Assembly: GCF_003369915.1 (NCBI RefSeq)
Contig: NW_022881614.1
Span: forward strand, 28,279,326 to 28,343,325
DNA: 64,000 nucleotides
Origin: Drosophila miranda
Taxonomy: Eukaryota; Arthropoda; Insecta; Diptera; Drosophilidae
Direction: 5' to 3'
The notes under the pieces were generated by a model. The model had not been told where the DNA came from, searched no databases, and saw only the letters and a program-made list of their open reading frames with translations. The position numbers and the translations under genes are program-made. The number at the start of each line of letters is the position of its first letter. The stretch's first letter is position 1. Positions 34,552 through 47,100 of this stretch are shown here, piece after piece.

Positions 34552-34660
34552 TGTAGTTTATAATTTTGTGTTTCTCAAATGGCGCCATGGCTGATCTAAT
34601 TGATCCGTAACTGGAGAAGATTGGCCAATTAAAAATACGTTGGCATTTCTTTGAACTATT

Positions 34661-35055
34661 TGTTTGAGATGCCAAGCTTTTTTGGCACCTATGTGTTTCA
34701 AAAATGAAAAGAGATTTCGGGTTAAACCTTATAATTCGTATTTAATCTTGGTGGCTTAGCGGAAGCCGATTGCTTGCTATTGCCAGATAAACTTTATGCG
34801 AGATCGATATGCAACCAATGCGCAGAGGGGTTAGCATAGAACTAAACTACAGACGACGGCGTTAGATCAAAATGATTGCCGAAGTGGCGGCAGCAGATCA
34901 AAGTAGTTGCCGAAGTGGCGGCGGCAGAGAGCCCCTTTAGCGGGAGAGCGCAGCAGCTCTGCAGAACGTCAACGTTTTACAACATAGGCGGCTCTCTCTG
35001 CTCATACAATAATAATGTTAAAGTTACGGTTATTCTTCAGCGGCTGGCCCGAACA
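34661..35055 (-). repeat. 3' LTR of BEL element C
   Basis: 395 bp, TGTTTGAG...CGAACA as written on the plus strand. The pol frame reads into it and stops at about 35030. Confidence 0.93.
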
Positions 35056-38000
35056 TACTCCCCCCGTTGGGAGCTAGTCTCTCAACAGATTCCTTAAGGG
35101 GCAGCAAACATAGCCGAGTGACGGCCCTCCTGATGTTTCCTGAGGATGTCTTCAGGTCAGCGACGCGACACACTCCGTCCTTGCCCAAAACGACATCGAC
35201 CACTCTAGCCAGTGGCCAACGCATTGGAGGAAGATTTTCGTCCTTCACCAGAACGAGGTCGTTCTTGCAGATGTTTTGCGCGGGGGTACGCCACTTCGCG
35301 CGCTCTTGCAAAAGAGTGAGATACTCTTCGCGCCAACGGCTCCAAAATATTTGCTGTAGTTGGGTGACCCGCTGCCAGCCATCCAGACGATTGTAGTTCA
35401 GCTTCGTTAGGTCAGGCTCGAGGATTTGCTCATGGGGGCCGCCTAAAAGCAGATGAGCAGGAGTCAAAACGTCTAAATCATCAGGATTTTCTGAAAGCGA
35501 GAGCAAAGGGCGAGAGTTAACAATTGCAGTGATCTGACAGATCAGAGTGCGCAGCTCGTCGAAGCTAAGCACAGATGGTCCAACTGAGCGGTACAGGTGA
35601 TATTTTGCGGTCTTCACGGCCGCTTCCCACAACCCGCCAAAATGCGGAGAGCGAGGTGGGATGAAACGCCAGTCGATCGAGTCAGCCAAGCAGGATTCGT
35701 GGACCTCCTTCATATGCGGTTCGCTCAGACAAAGCTTCTTTAGCTCCAGAAGCTCGTTCTTGGCCCCAACGAAGTTTGTCGCATTGTCCGACCAAATTTG
35801 ACTTGGCCTTCCTCGAGTGGAAGTAAAACGCTTTAGTGCGCCTAGAAACGATGCGGTGGTCAAATCCTTTACGAGCTCCATGTGTATAGCCTTAGAAGTG
35901 AAACAGATGTATACGCTAATGTAGCACTTGATCGGAGGCCTCGTGCGGATTTCTGATCGGTAGAAAAAAGGTCCACAGTAATCTACTCCAGTGACTTCAA
36001 AAGCTCGAGATCCTTCCAAACGTTCCTTAGGTAGGTCTCCCATGATGTGTTCGACCATGCGCGGCCTAGTCCTGAAGCATCTCACACATCTGCTGACGAC
36101 CCTTGACACTGCCTTAACACCTCCAATGGGCCAATATTCCAGCCGAATTTTGGATAGCAAGGCGCGAGGTCCGGCATGGAGGTTTCTTTCATGATAATAT
36201 CTTATCAGCGCAAAGGTAATGGAATGTCCCTTTGGCAGAATGAGCGGGTGCTGAGCGTCAAATCCTAGCGATGAGTTGCCAAGACGACCTCCAACTCTAA
36301 GTAGTCCAGAATGATCGATGAACGGGTTGAGCGAACTAATAGAACTGGATTTCATGACTTGACCATTGCGCCGAATCTCCTTTATGTCCATCCACAAATT
36401 TGCCAGCTGAATGTGTCGAATTAGAAGATGCGTTCCTTGCCGAATATCAGAAACGGTGAGTCCTGGATGCCTAAGACGATGTATAAATTTATGCATGTAG
36501 GCGAATGTGCGCTGCATGCGAAAGAATGAATTTGCATCCGGACGTGAGCTCGGCATGTGGAGACGTGATTAGCAATCCTCTCTTGCGAAGCTCCAAAGTT
36601 GCTATGTTGTTAGATGGAGATACAGGCCACTTATCCTTGGAGCCTAGCAAAAAGGATGGGCCGTGAAACCATAGCTCTGACTGGATAAGATGGTTGGGAA
36701 GCGAGCCTCTTGAGAGAATATCAGCAGGATTTAAAGATGTGGGAACATAGCGCCATTCCATGGCTGCCGTCAACTCCTGAATTGATGCCACTCGATTTGC
36801 CACGAAAACTTGAAATTTAGCTGTCTCGTCCCTAATCCAAGATAATGCTGTTGACGAATCCGACCAGCAATAGAACCGACCTGTAAAGACTCCCATGTCC
36901 TTTACATTCTGCATGATTTTCGCAAGCAAATGGGCTCCACTTAATTCCAGCTTAGGAATCGATATAGTCTTTAGCGGCGCCACTCGCGACTTTGAGCACA
37001 AAACGTGGCTCAAAGACTGGGCTTCCCTGGACACGACATACATGCAAACGCCATATGCTTCTAAGCTGGCATCACAGAATCCGTGAACTTCTGTAGCCAC
37101 ACTAGAACGAAGAACCAAGCGAGAAAATGAGATCCGAGAAATGCTTGCCAAACTATTTCTCAAGTCCATCCAAGTTGAATGCAACGCTGAGGGTAGGCTT
37201 TCATCCCAATCCAAATTTTCTCTCCAAAGCTGTTGAAGGAAGATTTTGCACCTGACAATGACTGGATTTATCAATCCAAGAGGGTCGTAGAACCGCGCAA
37301 TCGTAGATAAAACCGACCGCTTTGATGGCTTTGAGTTTGTGTCCAGTGCGGACAAGGCAAAAAGCAGCTGATCCGAAGCAGGGTCCCACGCTAAGCCGAG
37401 AGTTTTGGCAATGTCGCTTCCATTGCCTTCCATTCTCTATGTCATCTTCAGGGGTTCCCTCAAGTACTTCCTGGTGACTGGAGCACCATTTCCTAAGTCT
37501 AAAATTACCACGGGACAGTAAAGCTGATGTTTGGTGCATCTTGTCCATGACCTGTGCGACCGAATTACCGCCCGAAATAAGGTCATCCACGTAAAACTCC
37601 TGCCGCAGAGCAGCTGAGCCAAGAGGGTAGGACTCACCCTCGTCGATGGCCAGCTGGTGCATTGCGCGGACCGCTAAAAATGATGCAGCCTTCGTCCCGT
37701 ATGTGACGGTGTCTAATGTGTAGACTTGAACCTCGGACTCGATGGAATCTCGCCATAGGATGCACTGATACAAATTGTCGGGTGGAGACACTCGTACGCA
37801 GCGGTACATTTTACAAATGTCCCCAGTGATAGCGACTGGATATGTTCGAAAGCCAATCAATATGTTAAACAATGCAGGCTGAACAACAGGGCCTGTCATC
37901 ATCACATCATTTAGAGAATATCCAGTTGATGTAGCCGCGGATCCGTCGAAAACGACACGGAGTTTTGTCGTCGTACTGTCCTCCTTTAGGACACAGTGAT

Positions 38001-40297
38001 GAGGCAAGAAATATTTGCAGAGACTACGGGAATCAGGGTTGACTTGGTGCATATGATGCAAATCAATGTACTCCCTCTTAAAGGCGGAATACCGCTCCTT
38101 GAGTGTAGGATTACGCTCCAGTTTTCGCTCCAGACTGATGAACCGTCGATAAGCCTGAGCATAAGATTCTCCTAAACGATCAGTATTGTTATTTAGCGGC
38201 AGACGAACTGCATACTCCCCGGATGGCAACCGTGAAAGGTGGCTTACGAAATGTGCTTCACAATCGTCTTCTTCTTTGGTATTCAACCCAGCCTCCACAC
38301 AATTCTCGACTTCCCAAACGAAGAGTTTTATCCAACCTTGCTTCTATCTCAGCTATCGAATCTAAACAATTGTGCGTAGCCAAAAACGCCGAGCTTGATA
38401 CCTTCTGTCCACCGCCAGATACGATCCACCCAAGCCGGGTCTTCTGCAGAAGAGGCAGTCCATCGGTGAGTTTGATTTGCCCTACGCAGAGGAGATCATA
38501 AAAAACGCTCGCACCAATGAGAAGATCAACCCGTTGAGGATTGAAAAATGCAGGATCAGCGAGCTGAATGTTAGATGGAATACGCCAATCGGATACATAT
38601 ACTGTCATACTTGGTTGAGAATCGGTAATCGTGGGGGCGATGAGAGCAGTAAGTGTAGTTGTGTAAGCAGAGGTGCGAGAATGCATACAAATGCTTATGG
38701 TGGTTCCCTCAGTAGAAACGCTGGTATCGCCCAGCCCAGACACAAGTGCAGACGATTGAGTTCTCCTAAGCTGAAGCTGCTGGGCGAACCTGGATGTGAC
38801 GAGATGCAGCTGCGATCCTGAATCTAAGATGGCACGACAAGGAACTAAAACGCCAGACCGATTCTTTACGAGAACCACGGCTGTAGCCAGAAGCACGACA
38901 TCAGAGTGAAGACCTTGGGCAGCAAGAGAGGTAGACGAAGGTAGAGACGAGCTGCTAGCAGAATTTTGAGCAACGGAAAGAGTGTCCGGTTGAACGGCCA
39001 GATCGGGAGGAGTAATACCTGGGCAGCCTTGTGTTGTGGGCTGTACACTATCGAAGTGCAACAAACTATGATGCCTACCGCCGCATACTCGACATTTTCC
39101 ACTATTGCATGCGCGGGTCCGGTGCCCCGGCTTTAGGCACTTGAAGCATAGGGAAAGCTTCTTCACTTCTTTGTGGCGCAGCAACGGTGAGAGATTTCCG
39201 AATATCTTGCACGAGTATATTCCATGGCCCGCTGAGTGGCAAAAGACGCATACAGACGGGTCGGCGGAAGAGTTGGAAGCGACAAACGTTTTCTTAACCT
39301 GCGTATAGGAATGGTTTTTTCCCACCTGATCGCTACTAGCGTGTGTCGCTGTAACATATTCCAACCGCTCCATTTTCTGGCAGCGTTGCTGCAAGAATTC
39401 GAAGAATTCCTCTGCGGTAGGTATAGCATCCGACGATGTGTGCTCCTCCCATTTGGTTTGCGTCTTCGAATCCAACTTCTGCAGCAGCATGTTGATGACC
39501 ATGAATCCTGAAATCTCCTCAGCAGTTCCCAATGTCTGCAACGCTCGCATGTGTAAATTGACTGCATCCGAAAACTCCCGAAGCCTTTTAGCAGAAGGCG
39601 AGTCTACCCTCTTTAGCCCAAGAATCTTCTTGATGTGTGCCTGGAAAACAAGTCTTTTGTTATTAAAGCGTTTATTAAGTATATCCAGAGCCGCACGATA
39701 ATTGGCACTGGAGAGCTCTAACGATCGAACCGAATCCAAAGCCGCATCAGCGAGGCAAGAGCGAAGGTGCTGGAATTTCTCGATGTCACTGAGATCCGCA
39801 TCCGCTTCAATCACCGATTTGAACATTGCCATAAAATCCGAGAACTCGACGTATCCACCAGAAAATTTAGGCACCTTCAGCTCAGGAAGTCGCTGCTGGT
39901 GACCCATGTTGATGGTACTATGTCCGGAATGGCTTGGCAGAGTCGTAGAATGGGCAGCGGCGTGTGACTGGCTTACTTCAACAGCAGCCAGCAACTCAGC
40001 TTTCAACGATATGAAAAGAGTATCGAAGATTTCGCGCAGCTCACTCCCAATCTCGTTTTGATCGAGAGCCTCCAACTCATTATGGGCCTTATTAAATTCC
40101 TCTCGAATTTCTGCCAACATATCAAGGCGCACCTCGACTTCCGCGGCGGTCAGCTTATCGATTTTATTCCCCGCGAAGGATTCGCCAAGCCTGTGCAATC
40201 GATCATATAATGACTGACTTTTACGCTTATACAGACTCAGTCTGGAATCAGCCACCACAATATTTCCGCCCGCGCCTGTATTCGGATCGTTGTCCAT
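35030..40297 (-). pseudogene. BEL/Pao gag-pol polyprotein (element C), frameshifted
   Basis: Starts MDNDPNTGAGG at 40297. Gag (LPELKVPKFSGGYVEFSDF near 39870), zinc knuckles (CVFCHSAGHGIYSC, CFKCLKPGHRTRAC, CRVCGGRHHSLLH near 39080-39250), protease AILDSGSQLHLV (about 38825), then a frame change near 38280. Reverse transcriptase with YVDD near 37590, RNase H (GFCDAS near 37085), zinc-binding, integrase (SDNATNF near 35790) and the C-terminal domain. Frameshifts at about 38280, 37435 and 36520; the frames overlap, so these are small indels. With nearly identical LTRs the element is recent, yet already carries three coding lesions. Confidence 0.9.
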
Positions 40298-40633
40298 GTT
40301 AACCGTTGTGCAATTCGACACAACAACGGAAAATGAAATACCGCTTAAGCGACGATGTATAGACGCGAGAGCGAGAATGCAAGACACGAAAAGTCAAGAA
40401 CCGCGGCGGCAGCTGCGCAGAGAATGAGAGATTCGACGCTTAAAGTACCGGAATTTGTCTATAAATATTCCAGCCGCACTCTCACTGAATTTGCACTTTA
40501 AACTGTTTTTCAACGTGCACCCAAATGTATTTGTTGGTAGTTAAACTACCCAACAGCAAAATATTGTATAAATAATAAGTGTTTTAACGGAACGCGATTA
40601 AGCAATGGTTTTATATCACGTCGGGGTCACCAT

Positions 40634-41028
40634 TGTTTGAGATGCCAAGCTTTTTTGGCACCTATGTGTTTCAAAAATGAAAAGAGATTTCGGGTTAAAC
40701 CTTATAATTCGTATTTAATCTTGGTGGCTTAGCGGAAGCCGATTGCTTGCTATTGCCAGATAAACTTTATGCGAGATCGATATGCAACCAATGCGCAGAG
40801 GGGTTAGCATAGAACTAAACTATAGACGACGGCGTTAGATCAAAGTGATTGCCGAAATGGCGGCAGCAGATCAAAGTAGTTGCCGAAGTGGCGGCGGCAG
40901 AGAGCCCCTTTAGCGGGAGAGCGCAGCAGCTCTGCAGAACGTCAACGTTTTACAACATAGGCGGCTCTCTCTGCTCATACAATAATAATGTTAAAGTTAC
41001 GGTTATTCTTCAGCGGCTGGCCCGAACA
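40634..41028 (-). repeat. 5' LTR of BEL element C
   Basis: 395 bp, about 99% identical to 34661-35055. Its outer edge lies about 170 bp from the didum stop codon. Confidence 0.93.
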
Positions 41029-41196
41029 CTATTTATAATAAGTATTTTCCCTACTTATACACATACACATACACAAGAACATTATTAATTTCTATAATAT
41101 AAATATGTATATTATATAATACACTAAAAGAAAGCGCTTCTCAGTCGGTCTAAATGGCATTGCAGTCAGATCTGTGAAATGGCGGGACCCACACAT

Positions 41197-44100
41197 TTAT
41201 ATTTTCTCGAGGAACTCATCCAGATTGAGATGCGACGGTAGCTCGATATCCTCCAGCTTGATATCGCTGTACCTGAAGATCACCTTGAAAGGCTGAATGA
41301 ATTTCTGGTCCATGGTGAACTCATCGCTGTTGCCCTTTTGCTGAAAGAGAGAACCAAAACATTGCGTATACGCAACAAGGCAACATGAAGTTATTTTCCT
41401 ACCGTTTGTCGGGCATTCAGCTCCTTGGTGAGTTTTTCCAGAAACACGTTGGTAATCTTATTCTCATAGTCATCCAGCTTGTAGGACTTCATCCCTTTCA
41501 GGACCTGCGCTGTACTCAGCGACGTGCACAGATCACAGATAGTCTGAACATCCTGTTCGCTCTTGCGCGACTGCAGCAGCTGGGATACCTGGTTCAGCGG
41601 CGACAGGGCCGTCAGAACGTCGTTGGACTGGAAGAACCAAGCGTTAGTGGAAGAATTCGATATATAAATGACATAATCGTCGAGGAGACCCACCATTTTC
41701 TTGCTGCGCACCCAGTCCTCAATGCAGCCAATATTGTAGCGTATTACCATGCCCGTCTCCCACATGCAGATGTCGCCGCGCAACATAAGACAATTGAGGG
41801 CCACGGCACACACGAAGTAAAGCAGCTGGTGGAATATCTGCTCTGCATAGCAATTGTCCAGGCCAAAGTGCTGGAATTGCTTGTAGAAGTGCTCCAGCTG
41901 GCCGATCAACTGCTTCCAAGCTGGCCCGCCGCCGTGTTCCGGCGAGGATCCCGCTCCGATCGAAGTCGTGCGACCGCTCATGCCGTGTGGCTGCGGGCTC
42001 CGCTGAATCTCATCGTTCTTAAGAATGGCGGGAACTATTTTGGAATCCAACAGTCCCTGAATCTGCATTATTAGGGCCTGGTACAGATTCACGATCAGAT
42101 CCAGAATGACGCGACGGTATTCAAAGAGATTGAAGTTCTTCAGCTGCTGCTGGTTCTGCTTCTCCGTATTTAGCTTCACGTACTCTTCTACGTCTCCGTA
42201 TTGCTTGAGGAGATTAAGCAGCCTGTGGGAATAGGGAGAGACGCATGTTGATAATGCGATGCCAACCAATGGAAGCTGAGATTATGGCTTACGTAATAGA
42301 GTTAACCAGCCAAATGACACGGTTCTCAATGGGATGCGGTGTGCGATGCATTTTCTTGATTTGAATCACGAATTTGCTTAGCAACTCGCGCACATCGTCG
42401 TCGGCATTGGTTAGATCAGTATATCTTGAAAGGAAAAGGAGAATATAATACATATATAATATATATAGGGGCCAAGCAGCGGATAGAGTACGGTACCCGC
42501 GACAGTTTTTACCCCCCATCTAACCTAACCTTATATATACATATATAGATTTTTAGAGCTCACCGAATGCACATGAATATGAGATACGCTGGAAATCCAG
42601 GCAAAAGTCCGACTACTGTTCGCGGCGTCATGGTGCTAAGGAGACGCTGCAGTATCTTGTCCAGGTCGGTGCTATGGAACTTCATGAGGCCTTGCGGATT
42701 TTGAGACTTTTGTTTGGTTACATTCGCCCCCAAGTCATTGCTGAGGCGCTTCTGGTCAGCCGAGCCCGAGCCGCTACCTTTGCTGCGGCTCTTTTCCTCC
42801 TCCAACTTGTGCTCCAGCTGTCCACCGTTCTGGCGGTAGGCCTGGAGCTTGGCGTTCGCCAGCTTCAGCTCCTCTTGGACCAGCAGGAATTGGGCGACAG
42901 CCTTCTGCAGTTCTCGGCGTAGGAATCGGTCGTTTTGCTTGAGTGTTTCAACATTGGCGTCCTCGGACGTATCGATGCTCTCGAAGATTACCTTCTGCAG
43001 CTCATCCTGTTCGTTGTGCAGACGCTCGATCTCCTGCGTCATCTCCACAAGCTTACTGTTGTGCTCTTCCGTAATGGCCTTCAACTCGTCCTCGAGTTGT
43101 CTGCGAATGGAAATGCGAGAATGGAGAACGTGTTTCGATTGATTCTTTTGTCAGTACTCACCGATTGACAAGTTTCTGGGACTGGAAGGCTTCTAGAAGC
43201 TCATTAACATCGTTGCCCCGCAGATGCATGCTCTCCGGCTCAAAGGATCGCAGTGTCTGGTTCTGCTGCAGCAGGACAGCCTTCAGCTGGATGCACTCGT
43301 CTCGTCGTCTACGAACCTCTTCCTGTAGGGCGGCATGCTGAACTGCAATGGTAAAGAGGGGGGGTGGTGGGGGGAAGGGGGGGGGGGAACAGGGGGACGC
43401 CCGAATAAGTACGGTAGACGCGTGGAGCGCCCGGCATGCGAAGGCTGTTACCATTGAGCTCGTTGATCTCAACACCGTGTTTAATGCTCGTTCGCAGCTG
43501 CTCGTGCTCGCTGCGCAATTTCTCGTTCTCTACCTCAAGCTCGGAGACGCTATGGTGTGTGGTGTGGTAAGCAGTGTGTGGCATGCAATAATACATAAAT
43601 GTAGTTGTCGTTGTAGCGATCAATCTTGTGGCTACATTTTTGAGCAGTCATTTGAGGAGAGAGTTGGCTTTCACACTTACCGGAACGAGTCCTCCGTAGG
43701 CTTGTTTCGACTTGCCAGCTTTATGTATTGCTCCTGCAGGACCTTGTGCTTCGACTTCTCTGCCTCCAAGATGGAGCGCAGCTTCACCACCAGGCTGGTG
43801 CAGTCCGCAGAGGTATCTGCAAAGAAATTAGAGTCCATCAGATCCATCTTATATATCTGGAAAGAAGGCCTCGCTCGTACAGCTCTTGCTCTGCAAATCT
43901 GACGTCCGATTAATGTCAAGCGTGTTCTTGGCCGAGCCATAGCCAACGTCTTCCTCGTTCTGACTAGAGGCGTTGCTCGCGCTCCTCCCGCGCAGGCTGT
44001 AGACGCCGTTTTGCTGAAGTCGACTCAGCTCCTCCTTCAGCTGGTAGTTCTCGTTCTCTATCACCTCCTTGTCTTTGATGGCACGCTGATAGGCTTCGTT

Positions 44101-47100
44101 CAGTTCGTTGTTGTCGATCTCGGCCAGCATACGCACGTTCTGGTCGTGCTGTGTAGCCACTACGTTCTTGGCCATCTCGATCATTTGGTCCACTTGCTTG
44201 CGCAGCTCCTCGTTTTCTAGGCAGTACGTCTGTTTCTGGCTCAGCCATTCCTCCTGCGAGTGTCGGTTCTCCTCCAGCAGTTGCATTTTCTCGTCCCGCT
44301 CCGCCTCCAGCTGCTTGTTGAGGGCCGCTATCAGCATATCCTTGTCCATGCAGGCAGCCTTCACGTTCTTGAACTCGCCCTCCAGGTTCTTCTTCATCTC
44401 CAGCTTCATTCTGAAAAAGAAACATTAAGAGGAGAATACATTTGTTCACCGACTAATACTAACTTTAGGACGCTGATCTCGCTGGTTTTGTGTTTCAGAT
44501 TGCTGTTGTCTCGGTTTAGCTCATCGATGCGCTGCTGCATGGAAATAATCTTGTTCTCGAGGCCCATGTACTTGTTCTCCATGTGCGATATGGTCTTGGC
44601 CTCGGCCTTCATGCGCTTGAACTTGCGCCGCGCCAAGAAGCGACGCACCGCCGCCTGGCAAATGATGATATTGCGCCGCTTGTGATGGTAGGCGCGTCGC
44701 GCCAGCACGCCACGTACGAAGCGTTGGATCTGTACGGCCCGATAGTGATCTCGCAGGGCATAAAACTTGCTGCGGGCCAGCATGCCGCGAGCGTAAGTCT
44801 GTATCCCTGCAATAAAGTGCCGCAGACGTAGATAGCGACGCCGACACAGCCATCCCTTGGCGTATTTTGATAGTATAAGGGCGGCTCGAACTTCACGCAT
44901 ATTCTGGACGCGCTCGCGGGCCATGAAGCCACGCGAATACCGCTGTATACCGCTGATCACCATCTGCAACTTCAGGTATCGTCGTCGATGGATGAAACGC
45001 CGCACCACGGACTGTACAATCGTGATGTACTTCTTGCGCAGATTGGCCCGCACCTGTTCGAGGAAAGCTACCTGGCCGGCACGAAAGAATATCTGTGTGT
45101 TGCCAAACCGACTCTTGTCCTCGTCCTCGATCCACTTGTACACAATGTTGCGGCACGACTGCTTCAAGTCGTTCTTGTCTATCTTCGAGCGATGCGCCAG
45201 CAGCTGGTAGCGCATATAGAAGTCCGGATAGAGCCAGCGCGAGGGGAAGCCGGCGGCCGAGATGCGCACCGTTTCCAGCACGCCGCAGGCCCTAAGCTGT
45301 TGTATGATCTTGGCGGTCTCCCACTTGAAGGCAATCTTCTCGTCGTTGGGCTAAAGTACCACAGAGAAAGCGTATGACTATTGGCATCTAAAAACTCCTT
45401 TGGATAACTCACCTTGATGCAACGCACGTAATGGGGCGTGGTGGCATGCAACGTAGTTATAAGCGATGTCAGACTCTCCTGGAACTGGGCGCCCACGGTT
45501 TTCTTATGCTGCTTGGATGGCACCACCTAATAACGGAGAAAGCAGTATCAATATGGGTTTAATTGCAGGGAAGAACACACACAGAGTACGGTCTAGGGAA
45601 AGGGCTGACTAACAAAAGAAATACAAGTTATAAAAACTAGATAAACAGTACCATCATCTGTGTGAACGCCAATTAAATTAATTCTAAAAACTATACTAAA
45701 CAAGCTGGGGATGGCGGAGGGGGCGGGCGTTGTTAAAAGCAAACCCTGGTTAATCAATGTGTTTTTGGTTAGTAATTTGCTGGGATCATAAATACAAATA
45801 CTTTTGTGGCAACTAACTCTTCGACGGGTCTCATTGAGCTCCTGTTGGACGTTCCAGGGCCGTTGTTGGTGGAGTGAACGACAAGCGAATGAAAAATACG
45901 AAATAGCAATAATCAAAGATGGATATTCACTATGGACGTTTACATAAGCTTTTCATCAAATGATATGCTGATGTTCATCACAAACCTGCTTTCGGCCGGC
46001 GCTTATAACTACGCGACCGCCCAATGTGGATGTTGTGTTGGCATCCACACCAAGAGTGTCAATGTCCTCCAGGGCCATGACCTGCTTCACCAGCGACATG
46101 TCGGACAGGGCCAGGACGGAGGTGAGTTCTTTGGAGACAGTGTCGCGGTTCTTTTCCAGGAATCCGTTCACATCATACTCCACGATATCCGAGAAGTGTT
46201 TGATGAAGAAGCCTTTAACGAATTGATAGTGTGATTAGGAATTATGATTGCGTAGATAGCGACAGAGAAAACTCACTTGTGGTGCCAAAGCGGGGCTTCT
46301 CAAAGTGCGGAAATTTGCTGCACTTTCCAATGAGTTTGCCGGCCCAACTCTCGTCGGAGCCCTTGGGCATCTGTAGGAGATAAGATTCATTCATGGATTG
46401 TACATTTATTTAGAAAACCATTAAGGAAGCTAAACGCGGATCCTGCAAGGGGATGTAAGGTAAATCTTACCCTACATTCCTCGTCGAGAAGATCGAGTAC
46501 ACCCAGACGGGATTCAATTAAATCGATGCACGGCTGATTGTCATAGAAGTCGATCATGGTCCAGGTAATACCCTCCTTGAGGTACTCCTCCTGTTCTAGC
46601 TTAAAGACGTGCTGGTTGAACTGCTGCTGGAGCTTCTCGTTTGCATAGTTTATGCAAAACTGTTCAAACGAGTTCACCTCAAACGTTTCAAAGCCGTAGA
46701 TATCGAGCACGCCAATGAAGCTGCACTGCTTGCTACCGTTGTTGAGGCTCTTGTTCAGCACACCGCCGATATACTGAAACAGTTTGGCGTATATGTGCTT
46801 GGCCAGCGCATCGCGCGCCGCCTGCCCGGCCTCAACGCTGTTCGGTATCAGCACATGTTCATTGACCGACTCTATCTTACGCATTACAAGCCAGCGACGC
46901 AGATCTTCTGTTTTCACCCGCAGCAGGTCCCCAGTGATTTGCAGGTGAATATCGTTGTGCTGCACAAGAGGAAAATTCAATTTTAATGCCTTTCGTTAAG
47001 TGCTCTTGAGTGGTGCTTACAGATATTTGACAGGAATCGGTGTCTTCATCATCGCCGCCCTCGGTGTACTTCTTGGTCACCTCAATGTTGCCCAGATGCA

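Larger units (their letters stand above)
34661..41028 (-). mobile_element. BEL/Pao LTR retrotransposon C, complete and young
   Basis: 6.4-kb minus-strand element with 395-bp LTRs (34661-35055, 40634-41028) flanked by CTATT (34656-34660, 41029-41033). The LTRs differ at about three positions (near 34852, 34871 and 34885 versus their partners). A primer-binding-like TGGTGACCCCGACG lies just inside the 5' LTR at about 40617-40631. It lies about 160 bp downstream of the didum stop codon and in the same orientation as didum. Confidence 0.95.

Noticed and set aside
45527..45985. Minus-strand ORF 45593-45916 considered as an extra didum exon
   Set aside because: It lies in the intron between exons 6 and 7; the flanking exons already join in frame. 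An alternative exon cannot be excluded but has no clear splice pair.
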